A program made the translations under genes and the position numbers. Under the pieces are notes generated by a model. That model saw nothing but the letters and a program-made list of their open reading frames with translations, did no database searches and was not told the DNA's origin. A DNA stretch of 64,000 bases from NCBI RefSeq assembly GCF_019351405.1, contig NZ_JAHWZX010000005.1:62001-126000 (forward strand), read 5' to 3'. Source of the DNA: Stakelama flava (GTDB taxonomy: Bacteria; Pseudomonadota; Alphaproteobacteria; Sphingomonadales; Sphingomonadaceae). Every line of letters starts with the position of its first letter. Position 1 is the stretch's first letter. Shown here in pieces: positions 24,760 through 34,288 of the stretch.

Positions 24760-26742
24760 TCAGGGAGCGAGGTCGGGGCCTAGCGCGTCCTTCAGCTCAT
24801 CCAGCCAGGGTTCGTAGTTGCGCCACACGCCGACTCCCGACCGGTTGATCGGGCGGCGGACCTGTTCGGAACTGGCCGTGCGCACCGCGCGATCGGTCTT
24901 GTGGAATTGCAGACACGCCGGTTCGAACGGGAGGCCGAGATGGTCAAGCATCCGGCGCACCTGCCCTTCCAGATCGTCGATCACATCCTCATGGCGAACG
25001 CGCAACACCTTGCCCGGCAGAACCGCGTCCCAATGGGCCATCAGGTCGACATAATCGCGATAATAGCGGCCGATCTGGTGCAGGCCGTAGGTAAATTCCT
25101 GCCCCTCGGCGAAGAGTTGCTTGAAGCCCGAAAAACAGCAGTCCATGGGATCGCGCCGTGCGTCGATGATCTTCGCATTGGGCAGGATCAGGTGGATAAG
25201 CCCGATATGCCGGAAATTGTTCGGCATCTTGTCGATGAAAAACGGCGCGCCCTGCCGGTGAACGCGCGTGTTTTCGATAAAGTCACGCCCCATCGCGGCG
25301 AATTGTTCGCGCGTCAGTTCGGACAGGTTCGCGGGGTATGCCCCTTCGCCTGCCTTGCGCGCGCGGCCGCGAAGCCGGTGCGCGAGCGAAAGGATGTTGG
25401 GTAGTTCCAGCGTGCCGTCGACCTGGCTGTGCGACGCCAGAATCTGCTCGATCAGCGTCGACCCCGCGCGCGGTAGGCCAAGCACGAAGATGGGGTCGGG
25501 CGCGGGATCGCCGCTCCCAGCCTTCGCCTCGAACAGCTCGCGCGTGCAATGCTCGCGTTGCAGCGCAAGCTCAGCCGTCATCTGATCCGCATCGTAGCGC
25601 GACTGCTGCCGTTTGAGCGCATTGCCCTGGTCGTAGAAGCGAAAGGATTCTTCATATTCCTTCCGGTCCTCATGCGCCTTGCCCAGCGCGAAGCTGATAT
25701 TAACCCGGTCCATAAAGGCCAGGTCGCCGCGCCCAGCCTGTTCGTGCATCCGGGCGATTTCACTGTCGGTAAAGCGATAGGTTTTGAGGTTGGCGAGCGA
25801 ATACCAGGCATCGCCATGATCGGGCCGCGCCGCCGTCGCCGCGCGATAAGCGCCGACCGCACCTTCGGCATCGCCGCGCGTTTTCAGCGCATGGCCCTTC
25901 GACGTCAGCGTCGCGACATCGCCCGGCAGTTTTTCAAGGACCGCGTCGAACAAGGCGAAGGCGCGATTATAATCGCCGGTCTGCATCGCCTCGATCGCAA
26001 GTTGCGACTGGAACAGGGGGTTTTCGGGCTCACGATCATATAGCGCCTCTGCCTGCTCCAGCGCCTGCGCGAATTTCTGGCGCTTTCTGAGCACCTGAAT
26101 CCAGTCGAAGCGAAGCTGGATATTGTCGGGATCAAGCGCGACCGCGCTTTCGAGCAGGAAATCGGCGTCGTCCAATATGCCCATCCGGCTGCCGATATCG
26201 GCAAGCAGGCGCATCCCCTCGACATGACGGGGGTTGGCCTGAAGGAAGCGACGGCACAGCGCCTCGGCCTTCAACAGCCGTCCTTCATGGATCATGTTGG
26301 TCACCGCGACGAGTTCGCGCGGCATCGCGGCCAACCGGTCGGCCTGCGCCTTTGCCGTCGCCGCCTCGCCCTGACGGCCGCGCGCCGCGAGCAATTCGGC
26401 CCGCCATTTCCAGCTCGCCTCCAATGCGGGATTGAGGCGGCAGGCACGGGCATAGGCAAGGATCGCCGCATCCGCGTCCCCCTTGTCGCGTGCCAGATGT
26501 CCCTGCTCCTGATAGGCGCGGCCATATTCGGGTGAGTGCGCAATCAACCGGTCGAGATAGCCGGCGGCCCGTTCCGCCGCCCCGGCATAGCGCGCGGCGA
26601 CCGCAGCGACATATAATGCCTCGCGCGTATCACCCCCCTGCCCCAGCACGGTTTCGGTAAGGCGCAATGCCGCTTCGGGGCGGGACCGGGCAAGGTGCTG
26701 CCTGGCCAGGATCAACGGGTCGTCAGTGGCGGTATCGGTCAT
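24760..26742 (-). CDS. TPR-repeat sulfotransferase
   Basis: A 660-residue two-part protein. Residues about 1-330 are consecutive tetratricopeptide repeats (for example YGRAYQEQGHLARDKGDADAA at 73-93 and GDAWYSLANL). Residues about 415-650 are a sulfotransferase domain with the 5'-phosphosulfate-binding loop LPRAGSTL at 423-430 and a 3'-phosphate-binding region RRDPMDCCFSGFKQ, so PAPS is the likely donor. No signal peptide is present; it should be cytoplasmic. It follows a TonB-dependent receptor gene on the same strand, a pairing I recognise as recurrent in sphingomonads, with a strong hairpin between. The acceptor is unknown. The ATG at 26742 is preferred to one four codons upstream. Confidence 0.9.
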   Translation of the reverse strand: MTDTATDDPLILARQHLARSRPEAALRLTETVLGQGGDTREALYVAAVAARYAGAAERAAGYLDRLIAHSPEYGRAYQEQGHLARDKGDADAAILAYARACRLNPALEASWKWRAELLAARGRQGEAATAKAQADRLAAMPRELVAVTNMIHEGRLLKAEALCRRFLQANPRHVEGMRLLADIGSRMGILDDADFLLESAVALDPDNIQLRFDWIQVLRKRQKFAQALEQAEALYDREPENPLFQSQLAIEAMQTGDYNRAFALFDAVLEKLPGDVATLTSKGHALKTRGDAEGAVGAYRAATAARPDHGDAWYSLANLKTYRFTDSEIARMHEQAGRGDLAFMDRVNISFALGKAHEDRKEYEESFRFYDQGNALKRQQSRYDADQMTAELALQREHCTRELFEAKAGSGDPAPDPIFVLGLPRAGSTLIEQILASHSQVDGTLELPNILSLAHRLRGRARKAGEGAYPANLSELTREQFAAMGRDFIENTRVHRQGAPFFIDKMPNNFRHIGLIHLILPNAKIIDARRDPMDCCFSGFKQLFAEGQEFTYGLHQIGRYYRDYVDLMAHWDAVLPGKVLRVRHEDVIDDLEGQVRRMLDHLGLPFEPACLQFHKTDRAVRTASSEQVRRPINRSGVGVWRNYEPWLDELKDALGPDLAP

Positions 26743-26762
26743 CGGCCCCTTCAAACACGAAA

Positions 26763-26795
26763 GCGGCGGGAGAGACCAGTGGCCTCCCCCGCCGC
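26763..26795 (-). terminator. Strong hairpin between TonB receptor and sulfotransferase genes
   Basis: GCGGCGGG-A-GAG (26763-26774) pairs with CTC-C-CCCGCCGC (26784-26795), an 11-pair stem with a single mismatch. On the minus strand it is followed by TTTCGTGTTT. It follows the receptor stop by about 40 bases and precedes the sulfotransferase start by 20, so it should end or attenuate receptor transcripts. Confidence 0.8.
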
Positions 26796-26835
26796 GATTT
26801 CGTTCGACAGCGAAAAACCGTCGATCGTCAGCGGA

Positions 26836-29541
26836 TCAGAAATCGTAGCGGACACGCGCGCCGATGGTGCGCGGACGCGCCACGGTGATGCGCGGGCGAT
26901 CATAATAGAAATCGCCGCTGATCTGCGCCCGCTTGTCGGTCAGATTGTCGCCATACACTTCGAACATCCAGCCGTCCTTGGCGATGCCCGCGGTCATGCC
27001 GACCATCGTGTATCCGTCCAGCTTCAGCTTGTTGATGTCGATGATGTCGGTGTATTTCGATCCCGAATGCGTGACATGCGGCATGACATGCGCGGTCAGA
27101 TCGCTGGTCAGATCCCATTCGTAGCGAACGCTGAGATTGCCCTGGAAGCTGGGCGCATAGGCAAGGTCGCTGCCCACATGCACATCGTCGGTCGGCGTCA
27201 GCACCTTTGTGATCTTGGTGTTCAGGAACGAGAATGCCCCCGACAGGGTCAGCCCCGGAACGCTGTACGGCGCGAAGCTGACTTCACCCTCGACGCCTTC
27301 GATCCGCGCATCCGCCGCATTGTCCGAAAAGAACAGATTGGTGATGCTGGGATCGAAAATCGTCGTCTGCAGGTTCGAAATATCGACATAGAACGCGCTG
27401 GCGTTGAAGACGAGCTGATTGTCGAACAGCTTGCTCTTCATGCCGAATTCGTAGTTCTTGACCTCATCGGTATCGAGTTCGAACGGCACGGTGAACCCGT
27501 TGGGCCCAAGCGCGCCGCCGGGACGGTTGAGCAGGCCGGGACGGAACCCTTCCGAATAGGTGCCGTAGAACAACAGGTCCCGCGTCGGCGTATAGGTTAG
27601 CGTCGCCTTGACGATCGCACCCTTGGTCTTTGCCTTGTCCGGCGCGCGCACCGCATTGTAGATCTGTTGCGCGGTGGTCGCATAACCCGCCGCATCGCCG
27701 CCATTTGCCGCGGCGAGCTGATCGGCGATGCTGTCGAGCGAATCGTCGCGGTTGAAGGTGATCATCGCGTCGGTGTTGCACGTATTGATATACGTATATT
27801 CGCCGTCACCATCGTAAAGGTCGCTGATATTGGTGCCATAGGCATTGATATCCTGACCCGCCGCCAGATTGCAGAACGAACCGCTCGCGCCGCCTCCCAG
27901 ATCGACCGACACGTCGTAATAGCGCATGCCGAAGGTCGCGGTCAGCTTGTCCGGGATCAGGTCGAAACTTGCTTCGCCATACAGCCCGAACTGCTCGTCC
28001 GTGCGCTTGGTGTCGTTGCGGAAAATGGTGCCCTGATCGAATGCCGCCGGATCGGAATAATAGCCCGAAGTGAAGGCGCTGTTCGCCGGGAAGCCGGTCG
28101 AACCGTCATAGCTCGTGATATATTGCGAGCCGAGATAGTTATAATCGTTACGCTCCTTCAGCGTGGTCTTGCCGTAAAACACGCCCGCCGTGATGCGGAA
28201 ACGCTTTTCCTCCGGCGTATTCACGCGGAATTCCTGCGTGATCTTTTCCATCTTGGAATGCGAGGTGACGTTCGCATAGGGTGCCTGGCAGGTGCCCGAG
28301 GGAGCCGCGTCGCCCGGATAGCTGACCGACGTGTCGCAGATATAATAGGGCAGATACTGGCCGGCGAACAGATAGTCGGTGTAATCGACGCGCTGGTCGG
28401 TCTCGCGGTCGGTATAGGCGCCGGTATAGATCAGGTCGAGCTGGCCTGCGCGCCCGTTCACCGTCCAGGCGGTGTTGGAGAAATCATCCTCCAGATTGTC
28501 CGGCTGATAGCGCTGGATTTCCAGGTCATCGAGTTCGGGATCTTCGAAGAAGACGCCGTCGGTGTCGAGACCCTGGCGCATATGCGCGACCTTGATCGAC
28601 CAGTCGGCGTTGATTTCCCACAACGCGGTGACGCGAAAGCCGCTGTAATCGGTGTCGTTGAAATTGTCTTCGACCAGATTGTTGTTGTTCGCGTCGATGA
28701 AGTTCACGCCGCTCAGGTCAGCGCCCGACTGGAAACCGGCGCGCGTCGCGCTGACCGGGACGCCGTTGTAGCGGACCGTGCCTTCGGGGCGGAAGCGAGC
28801 ACTTTGCGACGCGTTGCGCGTTCCCGCGACATTGTCGATATATCCGCCCTGATGATCGACGAACACGACGCCGCGAACCGCGATGTTGTCGGTCACCGGC
28901 ACGTTCAGCACCGCCTCGACCTTGTCGCTCATGTCGCCGCTCTTGGTGAAGCCGACGCCCGCTTTCACATTGCCCTCGAACCGGCCAAGCACCGGTTCGT
29001 TGGTGATCAGACGGACCACACCCGCCTGCGAACTGGCACCGAACAGCGTGCCCTGGGGCCCGGACAGCACCTCGATACGCGACAGATCGGCGGCATAGAC
29101 GTCAAGGTTGCGGCCCGGCTGCGACAGCGGCTGTTCGTCGAGATAGATCGACACGTTCGGCGCAAGACCGGCGACGCCCGCCGTGGTCAGGTTCGGCGTC
29201 GTGGAGGCAAGACCGCGAATATAGATCGTGTTCTGCCCCGGCCCGCCGCCCCCGGCGGTGACATTGGGCAGTTCGGTAAGATAGTCCTGAAAATTGCTGA
29301 CGCCGAGCTGGTCCAGCTTTTCGCCGCCCAGCGCCTGAACCGCGATCGGAACATCCTGAAGGTTTTCCGAACGCCGGGTCGCGGTGACCACGATATCCTG
29401 CACGCCGCCCGTACGCTGCTGCGCACTCGCCTGCGCATTCTGGGTGCCGGTGGTCTGGTCGGTGGTCGTCTGCGCCATGGCGGGCGCGGCGAAACACGTC
29501 ACGAGCGCGGTCATCGACGCGCCGGTCAGAAACTTGGTCAT
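26836..29541 (-). CDS. TonB-dependent outer membrane receptor
   Basis: A 901-residue beta-barrel receptor. Signal peptide MTKFLTGASMTALVTCFAAP ends at AMAQ. A Gln/Thr-rich linker is followed by the plug domain beginning VQDIVVTATRRSENLQDVPIAVQALGG (TonB box-like DIVVTATR) and containing YIRGLAS and GPQGTLFGASSQAGVVRLITNEP. The barrel ends with the expected aromatic residue in ARVRYDF. Cargo cannot be read from sequence; the plug is of the large sphingomonad group seen with polycyclic, steroid and plant compounds. ATG 29541 is preceded by GGGGAAG; an upstream extension is not credible. Likely promoter at 29697-29725. Confidence 0.95.
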   Translation of the reverse strand: MTKFLTGASMTALVTCFAAPAMAQTTTDQTTGTQNAQASAQQRTGGVQDIVVTATRRSENLQDVPIAVQALGGEKLDQLGVSNFQDYLTELPNVTAGGGGPGQNTIYIRGLASTTPNLTTAGVAGLAPNVSIYLDEQPLSQPGRNLDVYAADLSRIEVLSGPQGTLFGASSQAGVVRLITNEPVLGRFEGNVKAGVGFTKSGDMSDKVEAVLNVPVTDNIAVRGVVFVDHQGGYIDNVAGTRNASQSARFRPEGTVRYNGVPVSATRAGFQSGADLSGVNFIDANNNNLVEDNFNDTDYSGFRVTALWEINADWSIKVAHMRQGLDTDGVFFEDPELDDLEIQRYQPDNLEDDFSNTAWTVNGRAGQLDLIYTGAYTDRETDQRVDYTDYLFAGQYLPYYICDTSVSYPGDAAPSGTCQAPYANVTSHSKMEKITQEFRVNTPEEKRFRITAGVFYGKTTLKERNDYNYLGSQYITSYDGSTGFPANSAFTSGYYSDPAAFDQGTIFRNDTKRTDEQFGLYGEASFDLIPDKLTATFGMRYYDVSVDLGGGASGSFCNLAAGQDINAYGTNISDLYDGDGEYTYINTCNTDAMITFNRDDSLDSIADQLAAANGGDAAGYATTAQQIYNAVRAPDKAKTKGAIVKATLTYTPTRDLLFYGTYSEGFRPGLLNRPGGALGPNGFTVPFELDTDEVKNYEFGMKSKLFDNQLVFNASAFYVDISNLQTTIFDPSITNLFFSDNAADARIEGVEGEVSFAPYSVPGLTLSGAFSFLNTKITKVLTPTDDVHVGSDLAYAPSFQGNLSVRYEWDLTSDLTAHVMPHVTHSGSKYTDIIDINKLKLDGYTMVGMTAGIAKDGWMFEVYGDNLTDKRAQISGDFYYDRPRITVARPRTIGARVRYDF

Positions 29542-29878
29542 GATCTTCCCCTTTTGGGCTTGTTCTTGGCCTTCGCGGCAGCACAGGCGGCCGATGCGAA
29601 GTCTGCGGATAGTTCCCCCGCGTGACTGCAAAGACGAACGCCAGCTATCCAAAGATTTCGCGGGAGAGGGGCGCAGTTAGCAAAGAGCGTCCGTCAGTGA
29701 TACCGTTGCGTGACAAAACTGCCAAACTGGCTGAACGTTAGTGACATTTATGCCACAAGACTGGGCGGCGCCATTTTTCGGCAAGGCCGGCCAGTAAAAG
29801 CCTGACCTTATGCCAATACCCCGACAAGGGCGTATCGATTAGCCTGATTTTCGATGCGAATACGATTCGTGAAATGGA
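29542..29878. other. Non-coding interval upstream of the TonB receptor gene
   Basis: About 340 bases with no credible gene. The half next to the receptor is its 5' region, including a candidate sigma-70-like promoter; the other half (about 29730-29878), AT-richer, lies downstream of the hydroxy-acid oxidase gene. I see no repeat or structured RNA in it. Confidence 0.6.
29697..29725 (-). promoter_or_regulatory. Candidate promoter of the TonB receptor gene
   Basis: On the minus strand TTGGCA (29725-29720) and TATCAC (29702-29697) are separated by 17 bases, close to a housekeeping -35/-10 pair. It lies 156 bases upstream of the receptor start codon, leaving a long leader. Confidence 0.4.
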
Positions 29879-31045
29879 TTATTTCGCTAGTCGGCGCACC
29901 CCGGCCTCACGCACCGCCGCAAGCGTGGGATAGCCGTTCACCGCCATCAGCAGGTCAGCCTCCGCCAGAATGCAGTTGAGGACATGCGCCGCGCCTTCTG
30001 CCCCGCCAAGCGCAAGACCATAGGTGAAGGGCCGCCCCACCCCTACCGCACACGCACCCATTGCCAACGCCTTTATCGCGTCGCTGCCGGTTCGCACGCC
30101 CGAATCGAACAGAACCGGCACCTCGCCCGCCGCCTTCACCACGTCACCCAGCATATCGATCGCCGCGATGCCGCCATTCGCCTGCCGCCCGCCATGGTTG
30201 GAGCAATAGATCGCATCCGCGCCGCTATCGATCGCGCGCGCCGCATCGTCGGGATGGCAGATGCCCTTCAGCACGACCGGCAGCTTCGTGATCGATTTGA
30301 GCCACGCCATGTCGTCCCATGTCAGCACCTGCCCAAAGGTTGTCGCCCAGGTGAGAATTGCCGCCTGCGGGTCCTCCTCCGGGGGCTTTGCGAGCAGCGA
30401 GCGGAAAACGGGATCGGTGAAATAGTTGCTCAGGACAGCGCCTCTGAGCTGCGGGAAGTTTCCGGCGTCGAGGTCGCGCGGACGCCAGCCGGTGACCCAG
30501 GTGTCTAACGTGACGACCAGTGCGCGGTATCCGGCCTTTTCAGCCCTGTGGACCAGACTTTCGGCGAGTTCGCGGTTCTTGGGAGTATAGAGCTGGAACC
30601 AGCCCGGCATATCGCCCAGCGCCTCAGCAACCTTCTCCATTGGGTCATTGCCCAGCGTCGAAACGCACATCGGCACGCCGGTTGCCGCGGAAGCGCGGGC
30701 GGCGGCAATATCGCCATGCCCGTCCTGTGTGCAGATGCCGGTGACGCCGATCGGACTCATGAACAGCGGCGAATGATATCGGCACCCGAACAGTTCGACC
30801 GACAGATCGCGCGCCGAACAATCGACCATCATGCGCGGCACCATGCCCCAATGCGCGAAGGCGGCGACATTGGCGTCCTGCGTGCCTTCATCGCCGCATC
30901 CGCCCTGAACATAGTTGTGCACCTGCGGCGACCATGCCGCTTCCGCGCGGCGTTCCAGCGTTTTGGCGTCGACCGGAATATCGGGCAACCTGCCCTGCAA
31001 CCCCGCCATGTAAATCCGGTTCTGATAATCGCCGAAATGGCCCAT
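29879..31045 (-). CDS. FMN-dependent alpha-hydroxy-acid oxidase, lactate 2-monooxygenase-like
   Basis: A 388-residue TIM-barrel flavoenzyme of the FMN-dependent alpha-hydroxy-acid dehydrogenase family (PF01070). The catalytic segment YCSNHGGRQANGGIAAIDML contains the active His and substrate Arg; FDSGVRTGSDAIKALAMGA and VGVGRPFTYGLA form the FMN phosphate site, and FMSPIGVTGICTQDGHGDIA precedes. The extended loop and N-terminal MGHFGDYQNRIYMAGLQGRLP fit lactate 2-monooxygenase rather than glycolate oxidase or L-lactate dehydrogenase. Exact substrate is inference. The ATG at 31045 has GAGAGG at a suitable distance; an ATG three codons upstream overlaps that sequence. Confidence 0.88.
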   Translation of the reverse strand: MGHFGDYQNRIYMAGLQGRLPDIPVDAKTLERRAEAAWSPQVHNYVQGGCGDEGTQDANVAAFAHWGMVPRMMVDCSARDLSVELFGCRYHSPLFMSPIGVTGICTQDGHGDIAAARASAATGVPMCVSTLGNDPMEKVAEALGDMPGWFQLYTPKNRELAESLVHRAEKAGYRALVVTLDTWVTGWRPRDLDAGNFPQLRGAVLSNYFTDPVFRSLLAKPPEEDPQAAILTWATTFGQVLTWDDMAWLKSITKLPVVLKGICHPDDAARAIDSGADAIYCSNHGGRQANGGIAAIDMLGDVVKAAGEVPVLFDSGVRTGSDAIKALAMGACAVGVGRPFTYGLALGGAEGAAHVLNCILAEADLLMAVNGYPTLAAVREAGVRRLAK

Positions 31046-31216
31046 GGTTCGCATCCTCTCACTTGCCGGTTTTGCCGGGCAGGATGCACCTTCCCGCCTC
31101 AGCGCGGAAGGGATGTCTGGGGGGCGAGCGATGCGACAGCGATAGCGGGGAGTATCGAACAGGCTTTCGGGTGATGGCTGCACACTCTCGGCCGGTCCAC
31201 CGCCCTGCCCCTGAGA

Positions 31217-31588
31217 TTAAAAGCCGAAATTCAAGTCAATCAGCAAACGGTTGGACGGCGCATTCAGAATGTCGACCTGCTCGACTTTTCCACTGACCGT
31301 GGATTCTTTCGACAGCCTGAACCCGAGCGGCTTGCCCGCTGCGTCCTCATACTCCCCGGAAAGCGGCTTAAGCCGGTATCTATCGGGATTTACGGCGGTA
31401 GCGCAGACCACGATCTCCCCTGTCCCGGCGGCTGAAGGGCACTCGCCGGGGCAGGTGGCATCATAACGGTGGGAGCTTCCTCCCGTTGTCGAACGCCAAC
31501 CATATCCGCCGCTTGCAGCAAAAGGAAAACCATCGCGCCCCCTCCCTGACGGGAGCAGCTTAGCCATTCTCCTTCCGCCTGCAAGCAA
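31217..31588 (-). CDS. Small hypothetical protein, N-terminus uncertain
   Basis: A 123-codon frame whose C-terminal 80 residues look genuine: CPGECPSAAGTGEIVVCA followed by NPDRYRLKPL and a closing SNRLLIDLNFGF, with the 'EIVVC ... R(Y/F)RL' pattern seen in small exported proteins of sphingomonads. The N-terminal 35 residues in the same frame lack a signal peptide. In another minus-strand frame, ATG 31533 begins MVFLLLQAADMVG, which looks like the start of a signal peptide. The real gene may therefore be disrupted by a frameshift near 31480-31510, or start downstream. Function unknown. Confidence 0.45.
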   Translation of the reverse strand: MLAGGRRMAKLLPSGRGRDGFPFAASGGYGWRSTTGGSSHRYDATCPGECPSAAGTGEIVVCATAVNPDRYRLKPLSGEYEDAAGKPLGFRLSKESTVSGKVEQVDILNAPSNRLLIDLNFGF

Positions 31589-31600
31589 GCGGAGTCCGGT

Positions 31601-32941
31601 TCAGCCCTTGGCTTGCACGGCCTTGGGCTTGCCGCGCCCCCGGCCGCCGCGATTGCGATTACCGCCGGGCTTGCGTGCGGCGCCCGCGGGCTTGGCGTCG
31701 TGGGTCTTGCGCGGGCGGCGCGGACCTTGCGCCTGGCGCGGACCGCGACGTTCCTCGCGCTCGGGGGGCACCGGGCCCTTGCGCGTCGATTTGATGCGCT
31801 CCTGCTCTTCGACGAAATTGGCGGGCAGCGGCACCACGTCGATTTTCTGGCGCGTCAGCTTTTCGATACCGCGCAGATAGGGACGCTCTTCCTCATCACA
31901 AAAGGCGAAGGCGATGCCGTCATTGCCGGCGCGCGCGGTGCGGCCGATGCGGTGGACATATTGCTCCGCCACGTTCGGCAAATCGAAATTGATGACATGG
32001 CTGACGCCCGACACGTCGATACCGCGCGCGGCAATGTCGGTGGCAACGAGCAGCTTGACCGATCCCGAACGGAACTGGCTCAGCGCCTTTTCGCGTTGCG
32101 GCTGGCTCTTGTTGCCGTGGATCGCGTTCGCCGCGATGCCGTTGGCGGCCAGCAGCTTCACGATGCGGTCGGCGCCATGTTTGGTGCGGCTGAAAATCAG
32201 CGCGCGATCGACCTCGTTATTTTCGAGGAACAGCGTGAGCAGCGCCTGCTTTTCCTTCTGATTGACGAAGGTGACATATTGTTCGACGCGCTCGGCGGTT
32301 GAAGATACCGGCGCGACCTTCACCTCGATCGGATCGGTCAGGAAGCTGCCGGCGAGTTCGCGGATCGTTTTCGGCATGGTAGCCGAGAAGAACAGGCTCT
32401 GCCGATCGACGGGAAGCATCTTCACGATGCGCTTCAGCGAATGGATGAAGCCGAGGTCGAGCATCTGGTCGGCCTCGTCAAGGACGAGGATTTCGAGGTC
32501 GGCAAGGCTCATGCACTTCTGATCGATCAGGTCGAGCAAGCGGCCCGGCGTGGCGACGAGGATGTCGACTCCCGCCGCGGTGTCGCGGCGGTTGCGGTTG
32601 ATCGGCACGCCGCCGAACACGGTCGCGATCCGCATTTTGGTGAAGCGGCCATATTCCTTCGCGCTTTCGGCGATCTGGCTGGCGAGTTCGCGCGTCGGCG
32701 CAAGCACCAGCATGCGACAGCGCATCGGCTTTACGCGGTTGTTCGCGGACGTCAGACGCTGGATCGAGGGCAGCATAAAGGCAGCCGTCTTGCCGGTGCC
32801 GGTCTGCGCAATACCGAGAAGGTCGTTGCCTTCGAGCAATGCGGGGATCGACTGCGCCTGGATCGGCGTCGGCGTCTCATAGCCTTTCTGGGCGAGCGCA
32901 TCGACAAGCGACCGATTGAGGCCGAGTTTGGAAAAAGACAT
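31601..32941 (-). CDS. rhlE: DEAD-box ATP-dependent RNA helicase RhlE
   Basis: A 446-residue DEAD-box helicase with Q motif GYETPTPIQAQSIP (20-33), Walker A AQTGTGKT at 45-52, APTREL at 81-86, DEAD at 155-158, FSATMP, RALIFSRTKHGADR, VATDIAARGIDVSG and HRIGRTARAG. The C-terminal 60 residues are a basic Arg/Gly/Lys/Pro tail (RPRKTHDAKPAGAARKPGGN and on) typical of RhlE, aiding RNA binding. Likely acts in ribosome assembly, RNA decay or cold adaptation. Start at 32941 has AAGGAA upstream; an ATG eight codons earlier is not supported. The basic tail makes the 3' end very GC-rich. Confidence 0.94.
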   Translation of the reverse strand: MSFSKLGLNRSLVDALAQKGYETPTPIQAQSIPALLEGNDLLGIAQTGTGKTAAFMLPSIQRLTSANNRVKPMRCRMLVLAPTRELASQIAESAKEYGRFTKMRIATVFGGVPINRNRRDTAAGVDILVATPGRLLDLIDQKCMSLADLEILVLDEADQMLDLGFIHSLKRIVKMLPVDRQSLFFSATMPKTIRELAGSFLTDPIEVKVAPVSSTAERVEQYVTFVNQKEKQALLTLFLENNEVDRALIFSRTKHGADRIVKLLAANGIAANAIHGNKSQPQREKALSQFRSGSVKLLVATDIAARGIDVSGVSHVINFDLPNVAEQYVHRIGRTARAGNDGIAFAFCDEEERPYLRGIEKLTRQKIDVVPLPANFVEEQERIKSTRKGPVPPEREERRGPRQAQGPRRPRKTHDAKPAGAARKPGGNRNRGGRGRGKPKAVQAKG

Positions 32942-33184
32942 AAAATTCCTTGGGCAAAATGCCATGCCCGGCGCATTTCGGGCGCAGGACGGGCGGGGTA
33001 AAAAGGCACCCCCGCGTGATATGGGAAGCTGGTTCGATAACCGACGCGGAGCCGTGGCACGCCTTTTTCGGTGCGGGCCAGATCACGCTGCATGACGCGT
33101 CGCTGGCCGGACAAATGGCGCTGCACTGCACAAAAGTCAATTGCTTTAATGTCGGGCGCGCCATCTGGTGCCGTTGCAGGCGGA

Positions 33185-34255
33185 TCAGTCGATCGTGCCA
33201 GAGTGCACCGTGTAGCGCGTGGCGTCGGTCGGCAACCCGTCGAACAGCGCCGGTTCGGTGCCGGTCATCCACACCTGCCCGCGCCCGGCGAGCCGCCCGA
33301 ACAATGCCTCGCGCCGCATTGGGTCAAGATGCGCGGCGATTTCGTCGAGCAGCAGGATCGGCGCCCTGCCGACGCGTTCGGCGACCAGTTCGGCATGGGC
33401 AAGGACGATGCCGAGCAGCAGCGCCTTTTGCTCCCCGGTCGAACAAAGCGCCGCGGGCTGATTCTTGCCGACATGGGTGACGGCCAGATCGCTGCGATGC
33501 GGCCCCGACAGTGTGCGTCCGGCAGCGGCGTCGCGGCGACGGCTTTCGGCGAGCACGCTTGCAAAGTCGTCTTCGCCCCCGCCATCCAGCGCAAGCGCAG
33601 CGCGGGCAAAGGGGCCGTCGGGTTCGGCGACAAGGCGGTCGCCCAGCAGCCGCACCGTTTCGGCACGCGCCCGGGTGATCGCGCGCCCGTGCTCCGCCAT
33701 CTGCGCCTCCAGCGCGGCCAGCCAGTCGGTGTCGAGGGAGCGCGTGCCCTTCTCTGCTTCGCCCAGCAACCGGTTTCGCGCGCGCATCGCGGCTTCGTAC
33801 CGGCTGGCGTGCCGGGCATGCGCCGGGACGATCGCCATGGTCAGCCGGTCGAGAAAGCGCCGCCGCTCCCCCGCGGCTTCGACGAAGATGCGGTCCATCG
33901 CCGGGGTGAGCCACAATATCGTCAGCCAGTCGGCAAGCCCCGTTGCGGGCGCACCCGCGCCATTGATCCGCACCAGCCGCCGTTCGGGCGATCCGGCGCG
34001 TGTGCCGGTGCCGATATCGACATCTCCAGCAATTCGCGCCGCGACGCCGAAACCACCGCCGCCGCCATGTCGCGCCATGTCGCTCGACGCCGCGCGGCGA
34101 AGCCCCCTGCCCGGGGCGAGCAGCGACACCGCCTCCAGCACATTGGTCTTGCCCGCGCCATTCTCTCCGGTAAGCACGACGAAACCCGCGCCGGGTGAAA
34201 GCACCGCATCGGCGTGATTGCGAAAATCGGTCAGACTGAGGCGGGTAATTGCCAT
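33185..34255 (-). CDS. recF: DNA replication and repair protein RecF
   Basis: A 356-residue SMC-like ATPase that loads RecA at single-stranded gaps with RecO and RecR. Starts [19 protein letters not shown]; Walker A GENGAGKT at 30-37, ABC signature [17 protein letters not shown], Walker [13 protein letters not shown], and DGPHRSDL-like [10 protein letters not shown]. Length agrees with the family. It is not next to dnaN or gyrB, as usual for alphaproteobacteria. Divergent from a small lipoprotein gene with 33 bases between start codons. Confidence 0.95.
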   Translation of the reverse strand: MAITRLSLTDFRNHADAVLSPGAGFVVLTGENGAGKTNVLEAVSLLAPGRGLRRAASSDMARHGGGGGFGVAARIAGDVDIGTGTRAGSPERRLVRINGAGAPATGLADWLTILWLTPAMDRIFVEAAGERRRFLDRLTMAIVPAHARHASRYEAAMRARNRLLGEAEKGTRSLDTDWLAALEAQMAEHGRAITRARAETVRLLGDRLVAEPDGPFARAALALDGGGEDDFASVLAESRRRDAAAGRTLSGPHRSDLAVTHVGKNQPAALCSTGEQKALLLGIVLAHAELVAERVGRAPILLLDEIAAHLDPMRREALFGRLAGRGQVWMTGTEPALFDGLPTDATRYTVHSGTID

Positions 34256-34288
34256 TTGCTGTCCCTAACGCGTAAGACGGAGCCTGCA

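Noticed and set aside
27667..29625. A 652-codon plus-strand frame antisense to the TonB receptor.
   Set aside because: Shadow of the receptor gene; no motif, signal or ribosome site.
31601..31800. Very GC-rich 3' end of rhlE considered as a repeat element.
   Set aside because: It codes for the Arg/Gly/Lys-rich tail expected in RhlE.
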